Source: Streptomyces clavuligerus
GTDB lineage: Bacteria > Actinomycetota > Actinomycetes > Streptomycetales > Streptomycetaceae
Length of the DNA: 64,000 nt
Assembly: GCF_005519465.1 (NCBI RefSeq)
Contig: NZ_CP027859.1
Coordinates: 1,054,001 to 1,118,000, forward strand
Direction of reading: 5' to 3'
Made by a program: the position numbers and the translations under genes. This document shows, one piece after another, positions 25,340-33,663 of the stretch (position 1 is its first letter; every line of letters starts with the position of its first letter). Below the pieces are notes generated by a model, which saw nothing but the letters and a program-made list of their open reading frames with translations, did no database searches and was not told the DNA's origin.

Positions 25340-27343
25340 CTACGGGAGGGTCAGGCCGAACCAGTAGTCGAAGGTGTCCAACAGGTTGTTGAGGGTGTCG
25401 AACGGTTCGATGGTGCCGGTGTCGATGATGAGCTCGCCGTTGGTGGCCAGTTCGTCGGGGGTGGTTTTGCCGACGGCGAGGTTGTTGAGGCCGTCGCGGG
25501 TGATGGTGTACGTGGCGTCGGCGGTGTCCGCGTCGGCGGCCGTGGGGGTGTAGACGAGGACGCCGGTGCGGACCTGGACGGTGACCTGGTCGGGGTCGGT
25601 GGCGAGCCCGCCGGTGACCGTGAGGCCGATCGTGAGCACGGTCTCGGCGGCGTCGGGGCCGTTGAGACGGATGCCGACGTAGTCGAACAGCATGTCCAGC
25701 GGCATCGCGGCGAGCACGGCGGGGGTGATGATCTGCTGGGACGGGGTGCCGGGCGGGACGCCGTTGCCGGGGGTGCGCAGTTCATGGGCGGCGGCGAGGT
25801 AGAAGTTGCGCCAAGGGCCGCTCTCGGCCTGGTAGCCGAGCTGTTCGAGGACGTCGGCCTCCAACGTGCGGGCGTCGCGGTTGTTCGGGTCGGCGAAGAC
25901 GGCGTGGCTCAGCAGTTCCGCCGCCCACCGGTAGCCGGTCGCGTCCTGCGCGTTCTCGTACGCCTGCCGGGCGAGGGCCACGACCTTGTCCGCGCCGCCG
26001 ATGGCTTCGACGTACCGGTGGCCGGCCTCCTCCGGCGGCAGGGTGTGCAGATGGGCGGCGTTGCCGTCGTACCAGCCCAGATAGCGCTGGTAGACGGCCT
26101 TGAGATTGTGGTTGACGGTGCCGTAGTAGCCCCGGTTGAACCATCGGTCGGCCAGACCCAGGGGCACATTGGAGTCGAGGTCCTCGGCGATCTCGATGAT
26201 GGTGCGGCCGTGGTTGGCCTGCCGCAGCGCCTGGTCATGCAGGTAGCGGTACAGGTCCGCCTGGCTGGTGAGGAACGAGACGATCGCGTCCGGGTCCTCC
26301 TTGGTGTTCCAGCGGGGCCAGAAGTGGGAGGCGAACAGCACCTTCGAACGGTCCCCGTACCACTCCACGGACTGCCGCAGATACTCCGACCACGCCTTCG
26401 CGTCGCGGACCTGTGCCCCGCGCAGGGAGTACAGGTTGTGCAGGGTGGGGGTGGCGTTCTCCGCCATGCACACCGTGTCGATGTCGGGGAGGTAGAAGTT
26501 CATCTCCGACGGGGCCTCGGTGCCCGGAGTGAGCTGGAACTCCATCCGCACCGGCCCGAAGCGGTGCACCTGCCCCTTCTGCGCAATGTCCGAGGTGACG
26601 TTGAACGTCGGGGCCAGCACCCCCGAAGTCCCCGTGGAGTTGGTCTTGCCCAGACCCGCGTCGACCTGCCCCTTCGCCGAGCGCTCCAGCAGCGCCCCGT
26701 ACATGAACAGCGCCCGGCGCTGCATCGGGTTCCCGGCGTAGACGTTCTCGCTGATCGCGTGCTCCAGGAACCCGTCCGGCGCGATGATCTCCACGCCGTC
26801 CGGCACTGTGCCGTCCTCGAACAGCCCCAGCACACCGCCGTAGTGGTCGATGTGGGAGTGGGTGAAGAGCACCGCGGTGATGACGCGGTCCTCACCGCGG
26901 TTATCGCGGTAGAGCTTGAGCGCCGCCGTCGCACACTCCTCGCTGACCAGCGGGTCCACCACCACGATCTTCTTGGAGCGGCCGGTGGGGTCCTCCAGGA
27001 AGGAGATGTTCGACAGGTCCATGCCCCGGACCTGGTAGACCGCGTCCTTCACGACCTCGAACAGGCCCGTGTACATGTTCAGCCGCGCGTTGCGCCACAG
27101 GCTCGGATTGACCGTGTCGGGCGCCGTCTTCTCGGTGTTCAGGAACTGGTACGGCTCCAGCCGCCAGATCGGCACCTTGGTCCCGGCCTTGTAGACCGTG
27201 AAGTCGTCCGGCAACGGCACCAACTGCCCCTTGGCGGCGAGCCGCCGCTCCGGATCGGCCACCCACGGCGGAACGGCGATCGCGTCGTTCAGGTCCTTCG
27301 TCAACTGCGTCGCAGGCTGGGGCTTGCGCTCGGAATCCGTCAA
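25340..27343 (-). CDS. alkyl sulfatase, metallo-beta-lactamase fold (SdsA1/BDS1 family)
   Basis: 667 aa, full family length. The zinc motif THSHIDHYGG (about residue 167) is intact, and further ligands fit MNFYLPDIDTVCMAENATPTLHNL and FASHFWPRWN. Then come a helical dimerisation domain (about residues 400-530) and a C-terminal SCP2-like lipid-binding domain (from about 545, MPLDMLFDYVGIRLNGPDA). No signal peptide is evident. Start is TTG at 27343. The family hydrolyses primary alkyl sulfates. It lies in the same neighbourhood as a sulfotransferase and next to a zinc importer, which suggests either removal of a sulfate from the cluster product or sulfur scavenging. Confidence 0.92.
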   Translation of the reverse strand: MTDSERKPQPATQLTKDLNDAIAVPPWVADPERRLAAKGQLVPLPDDFTVYKAGTKVPIWRLEPYQFLNTEKTAPDTVNPSLWRNARLNMYTGLFEVVKDAVYQVRGMDLSNISFLEDPTGRSKKIVVVDPLVSEECATAALKLYRDNRGEDRVITAVLFTHSHIDHYGGVLGLFEDGTVPDGVEIIAPDGFLEHAISENVYAGNPMQRRALFMYGALLERSAKGQVDAGLGKTNSTGTSGVLAPTFNVTSDIAQKGQVHRFGPVRMEFQLTPGTEAPSEMNFYLPDIDTVCMAENATPTLHNLYSLRGAQVRDAKAWSEYLRQSVEWYGDRSKVLFASHFWPRWNTKEDPDAIVSFLTSQADLYRYLHDQALRQANHGRTIIEIAEDLDSNVPLGLADRWFNRGYYGTVNHNLKAVYQRYLGWYDGNAAHLHTLPPEEAGHRYVEAIGGADKVVALARQAYENAQDATGYRWAAELLSHAVFADPNNRDARTLEADVLEQLGYQAESGPWRNFYLAAAHELRTPGNGVPPGTPSQQIITPAVLAAMPLDMLFDYVGIRLNGPDAAETVLTIGLTVTGGLATDPDQVTVQVRTGVLVYTPTAADADTADATYTITRDGLNNLAVGKTTPDELATNGELIIDTGTIEPFDTLNNLLDTFDYWFGLTLP

Positions 27344-27760
27344 CGGACACTACCTTTCACTCGGCCGGGCACGCCCGGCACACACTCGGCACCCCGTCGA
27401 CCGCCGCCGGGCCGGAACGGTGGTTGTGCCCACGGCACCCGTGGGCCGACGGTTTTCGACAGCCCGGATCATGACACTCCGTGACCAGGCATCACCAGAA
27501 TGAGAACTGGACAAAAACGCTTCTGTGTCCACTCGGCCGACGATGGCCTGTATGTGTATGTCATGCCCTGCCGCCGCCCTGGTACGGCATCGCCCCACCG
27601 GTGTGCGGGCGTACCGGTGGGGCGCGCGGGGTTGGTGCGCGCCGCCGTCGCCGTGGGCGGGGAACCGGTGGATGCCTCCGGCCGGTGGGGAGCGGCGCGG
27701 CCCGTGTCCCGAACGGGGCCGCACGCGGGGTCCCGCACGGGTATCGATCCCGCGCGGGTC
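27344..27760. other. promoter region of the alkylsulfatase and 3' region of aztA
   Basis: No gene is supported. The alkylsulfatase promoter should be in 27344-27560, where GC drops. A hairpin at 27591-27624 is listed separately. Confidence 0.5.
27591..27624. terminator. hairpin terminator downstream of aztA
   Basis: CGCCCCACCGGT pairs perfectly with ACCGGTGGGGCG around a 10-nt loop, about 140 bp past the aztA stop on the minus strand. Confidence 0.65.
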
Positions 27761-28504
27761 TCACACGGGCTGCCACATCCGGGCGACCGCCTCGGGGGTG
27801 AGCAGTTCCCCGGGGTGCCCCTGCCCGGTCAGGCGCCCCTCGCACAGCACCAGGCAGGCGTCGGCCGAGCGCGCGGCGTCCAGGTCGTGAGTGGCCTGGA
27901 CGACGGTCACGCCGTCGGTGACCAGCTCGGTCAGCAGGGCCGCTATGCGCGCCCTGGCCTCGGGGTCGAGTCCCGTGGTCGGTTCGTCCAGCAGGAGGAG
28001 GTCCGACTCCTGGGCCAGCCCCTGGGCGATCAGGGCCCGCTGCCGCTGCCCGCCGGACACCTCGCCGAGCTGGCGCGGGGCGAGGTCGGCGATGCCCAGC
28101 CGTTCCATGATCGAGTCCACCGCCGCGCGGTCGTGCCGGGTGAGCCGGCGCCAGGGGCCGCGGATGCCCCACCGGCCCATCTCCACGGTCTGCCGCACCG
28201 TCAGGGGAAGCGTGTCGCCGACGGCGCCGCGCTGGGGGACGAAGGCGGGCGGCCGGTGGCCCGCGCTGTGCAGCTCGCCCGCTGTGGGCCGGATCACTCC
28301 GGCCAGAACGCCGAGCAGGGTGGACTTTCCGCTGCCGTTGGGGCCGACCAGCGCCGTGGCGGCCAACGCCGGTATCTCTGCGTCGAGTTGGTGGAGCACC
28401 GGTCGGCCCGGGTAGCCCGCGGACAGCCCCGAGAGCCGGATGCGGAAGGCCGGGCCGTCATCGGCGGCGGATGGGGAGAAGTGTGTTTTGAACATGATTT
28501 TCAT
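27761..28504 (-). CDS. aztA: zinc ABC transporter ATP-binding protein AztA
   Basis: 247 aa. Walker A GPNGSGKST, signature EVSGGQRQR, Walker B LLLLDEPTTGLDP and the switch His in QATHDLDAA identify a metal-type (cluster 9) ABC ATPase. It is divergent from a ZnuB-type permease and near AztC/AztD genes. Two ATG codons, 28504 and 28495, both lie inside the Zur-like operator and lack a clear ribosome site, so the mRNA may be leaderless and repression would act right at the start. The upstream open frame to 29569 is the shadow of the permease gene. Confidence 0.85.
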   Translation of the reverse strand: MKIMFKTHFSPSAADDGPAFRIRLSGLSAGYPGRPVLHQLDAEIPALAATALVGPNGSGKSTLLGVLAGVIRPTAGELHSAGHRPPAFVPQRGAVGDTLPLTVRQTVEMGRWGIRGPWRRLTRHDRAAVDSIMERLGIADLAPRQLGEVSGGQRQRALIAQGLAQESDLLLLDEPTTGLDPEARARIAALLTELVTDGVTVVQATHDLDAARSADACLVLCEGRLTGQGHPGELLTPEAVARMWQPV

Positions 28505-28509
28505 TGTAG
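28489..28509. promoter_or_regulatory. Zur-like operator between divergent aztA and aztB
   Basis: TGAACATGATTTTCATTGTA matches the actinobacterial Zur box pattern, an AT-rich dyad centred on ATGATTTTCAT in otherwise >70% GC DNA. It overlaps the aztA start and lies 11 nt before the aztB ATG, so one bound repressor would control both directions under zinc sufficiency. Confidence 0.75.
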
Positions 28510-28519
28510 TGTGCTCGTC

Positions 28520-29455
28520 ATGGAGTGGTTGACAGGCCCTTTCGAGGTGGCCTTTGTGCAACGGGCCCTGTGGGGCGGAGTACTGGTGTCGGCGATCTGC
28601 GCCCTGGCGGGAACCTGGGTGGTGCTGCGGGGGATGGCCTTCCTCGGGGACGCGATGTCGCACGGACTGCTGCCCGGAGTCGCGATCGCCGCGCTCCTGG
28701 GTGGGAATCTGCTGGTGGGGGCGGTGGTGAGCGCGGCCGTCATGACGGCGGGAGTGACCGTGCTCGGCCGCGGGCCACGGCTGTCCCAGGACACCCGGAT
28801 CGGTCTGCTCTTCGTCGGAATGCTGTCGCTCGGTGTCATCGTCGTCTCGCGGTCGCAGTCCTTCGCGGTGGACCTCACCGGAATCCTCTTCGGCGACGTC
28901 CTCGCCGTCCGGGAACAGGATCTGTTCCTGCTGGGCGTGGCCCTGCTGGTGGCGCTGGCCGTGTCGCTCCTCGGACACCGGGCCTTCCTCGCCCTGACGT
29001 TCGACCCGCGCAAGGCGGCGACACTCGGCCTCCGCCCCCGCCTGGCCCACGCGGCGCTGCTGGGGCTGCTCGCCCTGGCCATCGTCGCCTCCTTCCACAT
29101 CGTGGGAACACTGCTGGTCCTGGGCCTGCTCATCGCACCGCCCGCGGCGGCGCTGCCCTGGGCGCGCGGGGTACGGGGGGTGATGGCGCTCGCGGCGGCA
29201 ATCGGAATGACCGCCACCTTCCTCGGTCTGCTGCTGTCCTGGCATCTGAGCACCGCCGCCGGGGCGACCGTCTCGGCGCTCGCGGTGGGCCTGTTCTTCC
29301 TCTCCCACCTGGCATCCGGCATCCGCGGGCGCCGACGTGCCCGCCGGTCCGCCCACGGTCGCGCTCCGGGCACCCCGGCGGCGGGCGTCGCTTCCCTGTC
29401 CGGCCCCGGACCCCGCCCCGGCGCCGCCGCCACCGGCCGACCGCGCGACCACTGA
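28520..29455 (+). CDS. aztB: zinc ABC transporter permease AztB
   Basis: 311 aa. ABC-3 (ZnuB-like) permease with eight or nine hydrophobic segments; GTWVVLRGMAFLGDAMSHGLLPGVAIA is the conserved N-terminal block of the family and SFHIVGTLLVLGLLIAPPAAA the conserved C-terminal one. About 45 Gly/Arg/Ala-rich residues follow the last helix. ATG at 28520 (a GTG at 28511 is also possible). It is followed 17 bp later by an AztD-like gene, so azt genes on this strand form one operon. Confidence 0.87.
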   Translation: MEWLTGPFEVAFVQRALWGGVLVSAICALAGTWVVLRGMAFLGDAMSHGLLPGVAIAALLGGNLLVGAVVSAAVMTAGVTVLGRGPRLSQDTRIGLLFVGMLSLGVIVVSRSQSFAVDLTGILFGDVLAVREQDLFLLGVALLVALAVSLLGHRAFLALTFDPRKAATLGLRPRLAHAALLGLLALAIVASFHIVGTLLVLGLLIAPPAAALPWARGVRGVMALAAAIGMTATFLGLLLSWHLSTAAGATVSALAVGLFFLSHLASGIRGRRRARRSAHGRAPGTPAAGVASLSGPGPRPGAAATGRPRDH

Positions 29456-29472
29456 CCGAAAGAGAGCGGAGC

Positions 29473-30834
29473 ATGGTGTCCTTGCTTGTTCGAAGAAACG
29501 TCCACTCTGCGGCGCCGGATACCGGCCCCGGGGCACTGAACGCCACCGCCTGGGCGTCGGCCGCCGCACTCACCGCCCTCACCCTGCTCACCACGGGCTG
29601 CACCGGGCAGGACGGCGAGACCTCCGGCGCGAAGCCGGGCCCCCCGGCCTCCGCCGCCCCGCACGGATACGTCGAAGGGGCGCAGGAGGCGGCCGAGCCA
29701 CAGCCCCGGCTGATGCTCAACGACCCCGGCACCGGCGACACCCGGGTCCTCGACCTGGTCACCGGGAAGGTGCACCGGGCACCCCGGTCCGACGGCGCCA
29801 CCGCCCTCGGCACGGACGGCCGGTTCGGCTATCTCCACTCCGCCGACGGCCTGCACGCCCTCGACAGCGGCGCCTGGACGGTGGACCACGGCGACCACGC
29901 GCACTACTACCGCGCGGCCATCCGCGACCTCGGCCGTCTGCCCGGCGGAGCGGGCGCCCGATATGTCCGCGGCGACGCCGCCGTGACCGCCGTGACCGGA
30001 GCCGACGGCCGGGCCTCCGTCCACCGCCGCACCGAGCTGGAGAAGCTGGAGAAGACCGGGACCGGACAGCGGAAGAACGCGGACACGGCTGCCCGGCCAC
30101 TCGCACTCACCGGAGTGCACCGGGCCGCCGTCGTCCCCTACGCAGACCATCTGCTGACCCTCGACGACGACGGGACCGGGACACCGAAGGTCGCGGTGTA
30201 CGACCGTGCGGGCAAGCGCGCCGAGGCCCCGGACGCGCCGTGCGCCGACCCCAGGGGCGACGCCGTCACCCGGCGCGGTGTCGTGTTCGGATGCGCCGAT
30301 GGTGCCTTGCTGATCCAGCGGGCCACGAAGGACGGGAAAGGCGACAAGGGCGGGAGTGGGGGAGGGTTCACTGCCGTGCGGATTCCGTACCGTACCGAAG
30401 TGCCCACGGCGGAACGGGCCGTCTCCTTCCGGCACCGGCCGGGGAGCGACACGCTCACGGCGCCCTCCGGGGACCGGGCCGTCTGGGCGCTGGACGTCGG
30501 CGCGCGCACCTGGACCCGGGTGCGGACCGGGCCCGTCGTCGCCGTCAACACCGCGGGCGAGGGCTCGCCGCTCCTCGTCCTCCAGAACGACGGAGCCCTG
30601 CACGGCTACGACATCGCCACCGGCGCACGGGTGTCCAGGACGGAGCGGCTGCTGACCGGCGCCCCGGACGGCGGCGGCACCGGCCCCGTCGTCGAGGTCG
30701 ACCGCAGCCGGGCCTATGTCAACGACCCGGCGGGCAGCCGTGTCCACGAGATCGACTACAACGACCGCCTGCGTCTCGCCCGTACCCTCGACGTCGGCAT
30801 GAAGCCCGTCCTGATGGTGGAGACGGGCCGATGA
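29473..30834 (+). CDS. AztD-like lipoprotein (zinc chaperone, beta-propeller), first copy
   Basis: 453 aa. Lipobox LTTGC near residue 42, then repeated blade-like segments (GTDGRFGYLHSADGLHALDSG, YVRGDAAVTAVTGADG, LVLQNDGALHGYDIATG, YVNDPAGSRVHEIDY) of a seven-bladed propeller. The cluster GDHAHYYRAAIRDLG (about residue 142) holds the closely spaced His residues expected of an AztD metal site. Its ATGA overlap with aztC couples the two. AztD proteins pass periplasmic or external zinc to AztC in Paracoccus; here it would act outside the membrane as a lipoprotein. It is only weakly similar to the second copy downstream, so a divergent paralogue is likely. Confidence 0.8.
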   Translation: MVSLLVRRNVHSAAPDTGPGALNATAWASAAALTALTLLTTGCTGQDGETSGAKPGPPASAAPHGYVEGAQEAAEPQPRLMLNDPGTGDTRVLDLVTGKVHRAPRSDGATALGTDGRFGYLHSADGLHALDSGAWTVDHGDHAHYYRAAIRDLGRLPGGAGARYVRGDAAVTAVTGADGRASVHRRTELEKLEKTGTGQRKNADTAARPLALTGVHRAAVVPYADHLLTLDDDGTGTPKVAVYDRAGKRAEAPDAPCADPRGDAVTRRGVVFGCADGALLIQRATKDGKGDKGGSGGGFTAVRIPYRTEVPTAERAVSFRHRPGSDTLTAPSGDRAVWALDVGARTWTRVRTGPVVAVNTAGEGSPLLVLQNDGALHGYDIATGARVSRTERLLTGAPDGGGTGPVVEVDRSRAYVNDPAGSRVHEIDYNDRLRLARTLDVGMKPVLMVETGR

Positions 30835-31847
30835 ACAAGCCGCCGATACCGATACCGATGCGGCCGGGTGCGCGGCTGCGCCGCCTGCGCTGGCGCCTGC
30901 TGTCCGCGCTGCTCACCCTCGTCCTGGCCGCCACCGCCACCGCCTGCGCGGGCGGCGACGAGGACCGGCCCCGGGTCGTAGTGACGACCAATATCCTCGG
31001 CGATGTCACTCGGGAGATCGTCGGCGACCAGGCCGAGGTCACGGTGCTGATGAAACCCAACGCCGACCCGCACTCCTTCGGCCTGTCGGCCGTGCAGGCC
31101 GCCGAGCTGGAACGCGCCGACCTCGTGGTCTTCAACGGACTGGGGCTGGAGGAGAACGTCCTGCGGCACGTGGACGCCGCGCGGTCGTCCGGCGTCGAGA
31201 CCTTCGAGGTCGGCGAGGCGGTCGGCCCGCTCACCTTCCGGGCGCCCGACGACGGCGGCCCCGGCGCGGCGGCCGGACGGCCCGACCCGCACTTCTGGAC
31301 CGACCCGGACCGGGTGCGCAAGGCCGCCCGGCTCATCGCCGACCGGGTCGTCGAGAACGTGGCCGGTGTGGACGAGAAGGCGGTCCGGGCCAACGCCGCC
31401 CGGTACGACGGGCGGCTCGCCGACCTCACCACCTGGATGGAGAAGTCCTTCGGCCGCATACCGGAGCACCAGCGCGCACTGGTCACCAACCACCATGTCT
31501 TCGGCTATCTCGCCGAACGCTTCGGCTTCCGGGTCATCGGCGCGGTCGTCCCCAGCGGCACCACGCTGGCCTCGCCCAGCTCGTCCGATCTGCGCTCGCT
31601 CACCGAGGCCGTGCGCGAGGCCGGGGTACGGACGGTGTTCGCCGACTCCTCGCAGCCCAAGCGGCTGGCCGAGGTGCTGCGCGCGGAACTGGGCGGCCGG
31701 GTGGGCGTCATGGAACTGCACTCCGAGTCCTTGAGCGAGAAGGGCAAGGGCGCGGGCACCTATCTGGAGATGATGCGCGCCAACGCGACCGCCATCACCG
31801 CCGGTCTGACCGGCGGCCCCACACCCCCCGCCCCGGCGGACGGCTGA
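30831..31847 (+). CDS. aztC: zinc ABC transporter substrate-binding lipoprotein AztC
   Basis: 338 aa, cluster 9 solute-binding protein. Lipobox ends TATAC at about residue 36. Metal ligands are visible: His in NADPHSFG, His in PDPHFWTDPD, His in TNHHVFGYLAERFG and Asp in VFADSSQPKR. A long alpha-helix (RKAARLIADRVVENVAG) links the lobes. The short His-poor loop, compared with ZnuA, fits AztC. The start overlaps the stop of the first AztD-like gene. It captures zinc and hands it to AztB. Confidence 0.9.
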   Translation: MNKPPIPIPMRPGARLRRLRWRLLSALLTLVLAATATACAGGDEDRPRVVVTTNILGDVTREIVGDQAEVTVLMKPNADPHSFGLSAVQAAELERADLVVFNGLGLEENVLRHVDAARSSGVETFEVGEAVGPLTFRAPDDGGPGAAAGRPDPHFWTDPDRVRKAARLIADRVVENVAGVDEKAVRANAARYDGRLADLTTWMEKSFGRIPEHQRALVTNHHVFGYLAERFGFRVIGAVVPSGTTLASPSSSDLRSLTEAVREAGVRTVFADSSQPKRLAEVLRAELGGRVGVMELHSESLSEKGKGAGTYLEMMRANATAITAGLTGGPTPPAPADG

Positions 31848-31993
31848 CCCGGCGCGCCACTGAGGCGCCGCCCCCGCCGCCCCGTACCCCCGCCGTCCAG
31901 CGGCCCGTACGGCACCCGGCACCCGACATCTGTACACCCATATGTCTCTCCACCCGCCATATGTCTTCACCCGACCACAGAGGAACACATACA

Positions 31994-33205
31994 GTGATCA
32001 CATCGATACGCACCAGTACCGCCGTCGGAGCGGCCCTCGCCCTCACGGTCTCCCTGGCCCTCACCGCCTGCGCGGGAGAGGACGGCTCCCCGTCCGACGA
32101 CGGAGCGGCCGGGGCGTCCGCGGCGGCCAGGACCGCCGGAGCGGCGGACGTCAAGGACCCGCTCGTCGCCACCTTCGACGGCGGCCTGTACATCCTGGAC
32201 GGCAAGAGCCTGAAGCGCGCCGCGACGATCGGACTGCCCGGCTTCAACCGGGTCAACCCCGCGGGCGACGACTCCCATGTCTTCGTCTCCACCAGCACCG
32301 GCTTCCGGCTCCTGGACGCCCGCCGCACGGCGTTCACCGACATCGCCTACGAGGGCGCGAAGCCCGGGCACGTCGTACGGCACGCGGGCAGGACGGTCCT
32401 GTTCAGCGATGGCACCGGCGAGGTCAACGCCTTCGACCCCGCCCTCCTCGCGGGCGGCGAGAAGCCCCGGGGCCGCACCTACACCGCCGCCGAGCCGCAC
32501 CATGGCGTCGCTGTCGAGCTGAGCAATGGCGAACTCCTCACCACTCTCGGCACCGAGGAGAAGCGCACCGGCGCCATCGTCCTGGACAAGGCCAACAAGG
32601 AACGTGCACGCAGCGAGAACTGCCCCGGTGTCCACGGGGAGGCCGCCGCCCAGGGCGAAGCCGTCGCCGTCGGCTGCGAGGACGGCGTCCTGATCTACAA
32701 GGACGGCGAGTTCACCAAGGTCGACGCACCCGACACCTACGGCCGTATCGGCAACCAGGCGGGCAGCGACAAGTCCCCGGTCCTCCTGGGCGACTACAAG
32801 ACCGACCCGGACGCCGAGCTGGAACGGCCCACCCGGATCTCCCTGATCGACACCAGGACCGCCCGGCTGCGCCTGGTCGACCTGGGCACCAGCTACTCCT
32901 TCCGCTCGCTGGGCCGCGGACCCCACGGCGAGGCGCTCGTCCTCGGCACCGACGGCGCCCTCCGCGTCATCGACCCGGCCACGGGCAAGGTCGAGAAGAA
33001 GATCCCGGTCGTGGACGCCTGGCAGGAACCGCTCGACTGGCAGCAGGCCCGCCCCGCCCTCTTCGTCCGCGGCCACACCGCGTATGTCTCCGAGCCGGGC
33101 AAGCGCGCCCTGCACGCCGTCGACCTCGCATCGGGCGACAGGACCGCGTCGGTGACACTGCCGAAGGCCACGAACGAACTCTCCGGGGCCGTCGCCGGGC
33201 ACTGA
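31994..33205 (+). CDS. aztD: zinc metallochaperone AztD (lipoprotein), second copy
   Basis: 403 aa with GTG at 31994 (an ATG at 31961 would add 11 residues before the signal). Lipobox SLALTAC. The propeller repeats are LVATFDGGLYILDGKSLKR, FSDGTGEVNAFDPALL, VGCEDGVLIYKDGEF, ALVLGTDGALRVIDPATGKV and AYVSEPGKRALHAVDLASG. Possible zinc residues are in AEPHHGVAVEL. The 146 bp upstream, with CATATGTCT direct repeats (31941-31963), may carry its own promoter. The azt operon ends here at a strong terminator. Confidence 0.87.
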   Translation: MITSIRTSTAVGAALALTVSLALTACAGEDGSPSDDGAAGASAAARTAGAADVKDPLVATFDGGLYILDGKSLKRAATIGLPGFNRVNPAGDDSHVFVSTSTGFRLLDARRTAFTDIAYEGAKPGHVVRHAGRTVLFSDGTGEVNAFDPALLAGGEKPRGRTYTAAEPHHGVAVELSNGELLTTLGTEEKRTGAIVLDKANKERARSENCPGVHGEAAAQGEAVAVGCEDGVLIYKDGEFTKVDAPDTYGRIGNQAGSDKSPVLLGDYKTDPDAELERPTRISLIDTRTARLRLVDLGTSYSFRSLGRGPHGEALVLGTDGALRVIDPATGKVEKKIPVVDAWQEPLDWQQARPALFVRGHTAYVSEPGKRALHAVDLASGDRTASVTLPKATNELSGAVAGH

Positions 33206-33227
33206 CCCCGGCGGCCGGAGGACGAGA

Positions 33228-33273
33228 AGGCCCGCCCTGTGTCCGGAAGGTGTTCCGGACACAGGGCGGGCCT
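33228..33273. terminator. very strong bidirectional terminator
   Basis: Two perfectly complementary 21-nt arms (33228-33248 and 33253-33273) with a GGTG loop. It lies between aztD and the convergent 3' end of the transposon-split gene. Confidence 0.88.
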
Positions 33274-33294
33274 GTGGACCGTATGACGTGAACG

Positions 33295-33535
33295 TCAGCG
33301 GGTGACCGCGGCGGTCGGCCCGCTGGTCGCGGTGCCGTTGTCGTGGCCGGTGCGCAGGGCGGTCACCCTGACGGTGATCCTCTTGCCGCGCTCGGCGGAC
33401 TTCAGGGTCAGCGCCGACGCCGTCGCCCCCGCGATCGTCCTCCCGTCCGCGTACCACTGGTACCGGTACGAGGACGGCGCGGGCGACCACGCCCCCGGCG
33501 CGGCCGTCAGCTTCCGGCCCACCTTCGCCGTACCC
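33295..33535 (-). pseudogene. 3' portion of a secreted Ig-repeat protein gene split by the transposon
   Basis: This is the last ~80 codons of the gene whose first 1,078 codons are at 42171-45408. It encodes one Ig-like repeat: TAKVGRKLTAAPGAW, YQWYADGRTIAGATAS and GKRITVRVTALRTGHDNG, ending AAVTR. The preceding repeat, still on the other side of the transposon, has ARVGARLTARPGVWSP, YQWRADGQPIAGATGS and GKRVGVAVTAHRTG. Removing 33536-42175 joins the codons in frame (VVSG|TAKVGRK). Confidence 0.9.
33531..33535. repeat. left target-site duplication TACCC
   Basis: TACCC directly precedes the left terminal repeat and is repeated at 42171-42175 after the right one. A 5-bp duplication is characteristic of Tn3-family insertion. 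Confidence 0.88.
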
Positions 33536-33572
33536 GGGGTCGAGGAACATCGGAACGGAAACCGGCGCTAAG
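33536..33572 (+). repeat. left terminal inverted repeat of the Tn3-family element
   Basis: Begins GGGGTCGAGGAACATC and ends CCGGCGCTAAG. It matches the right end (42133-42170, reverse complement) except for a two-base TC/CT swap plus one extra G near the tip and one G/A difference inside. Confidence 0.9.
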
Positions 33573-33663
33573 CCGGTCCGGCCTCTGAGAGGGCTTTGAC
33601 CTGGGGTTCTGTGGGGGATGAACCTTCGGCAGTCGTTGTTGATCGACTGTTTGGAGGTCCGGG

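Noticed and set aside
27500..28519. N-terminal extension of the aztB frame
   Set aside because: Antisense to aztA and without homology; the permease family begins at the ATG at 28520, right after the Zur-like box.
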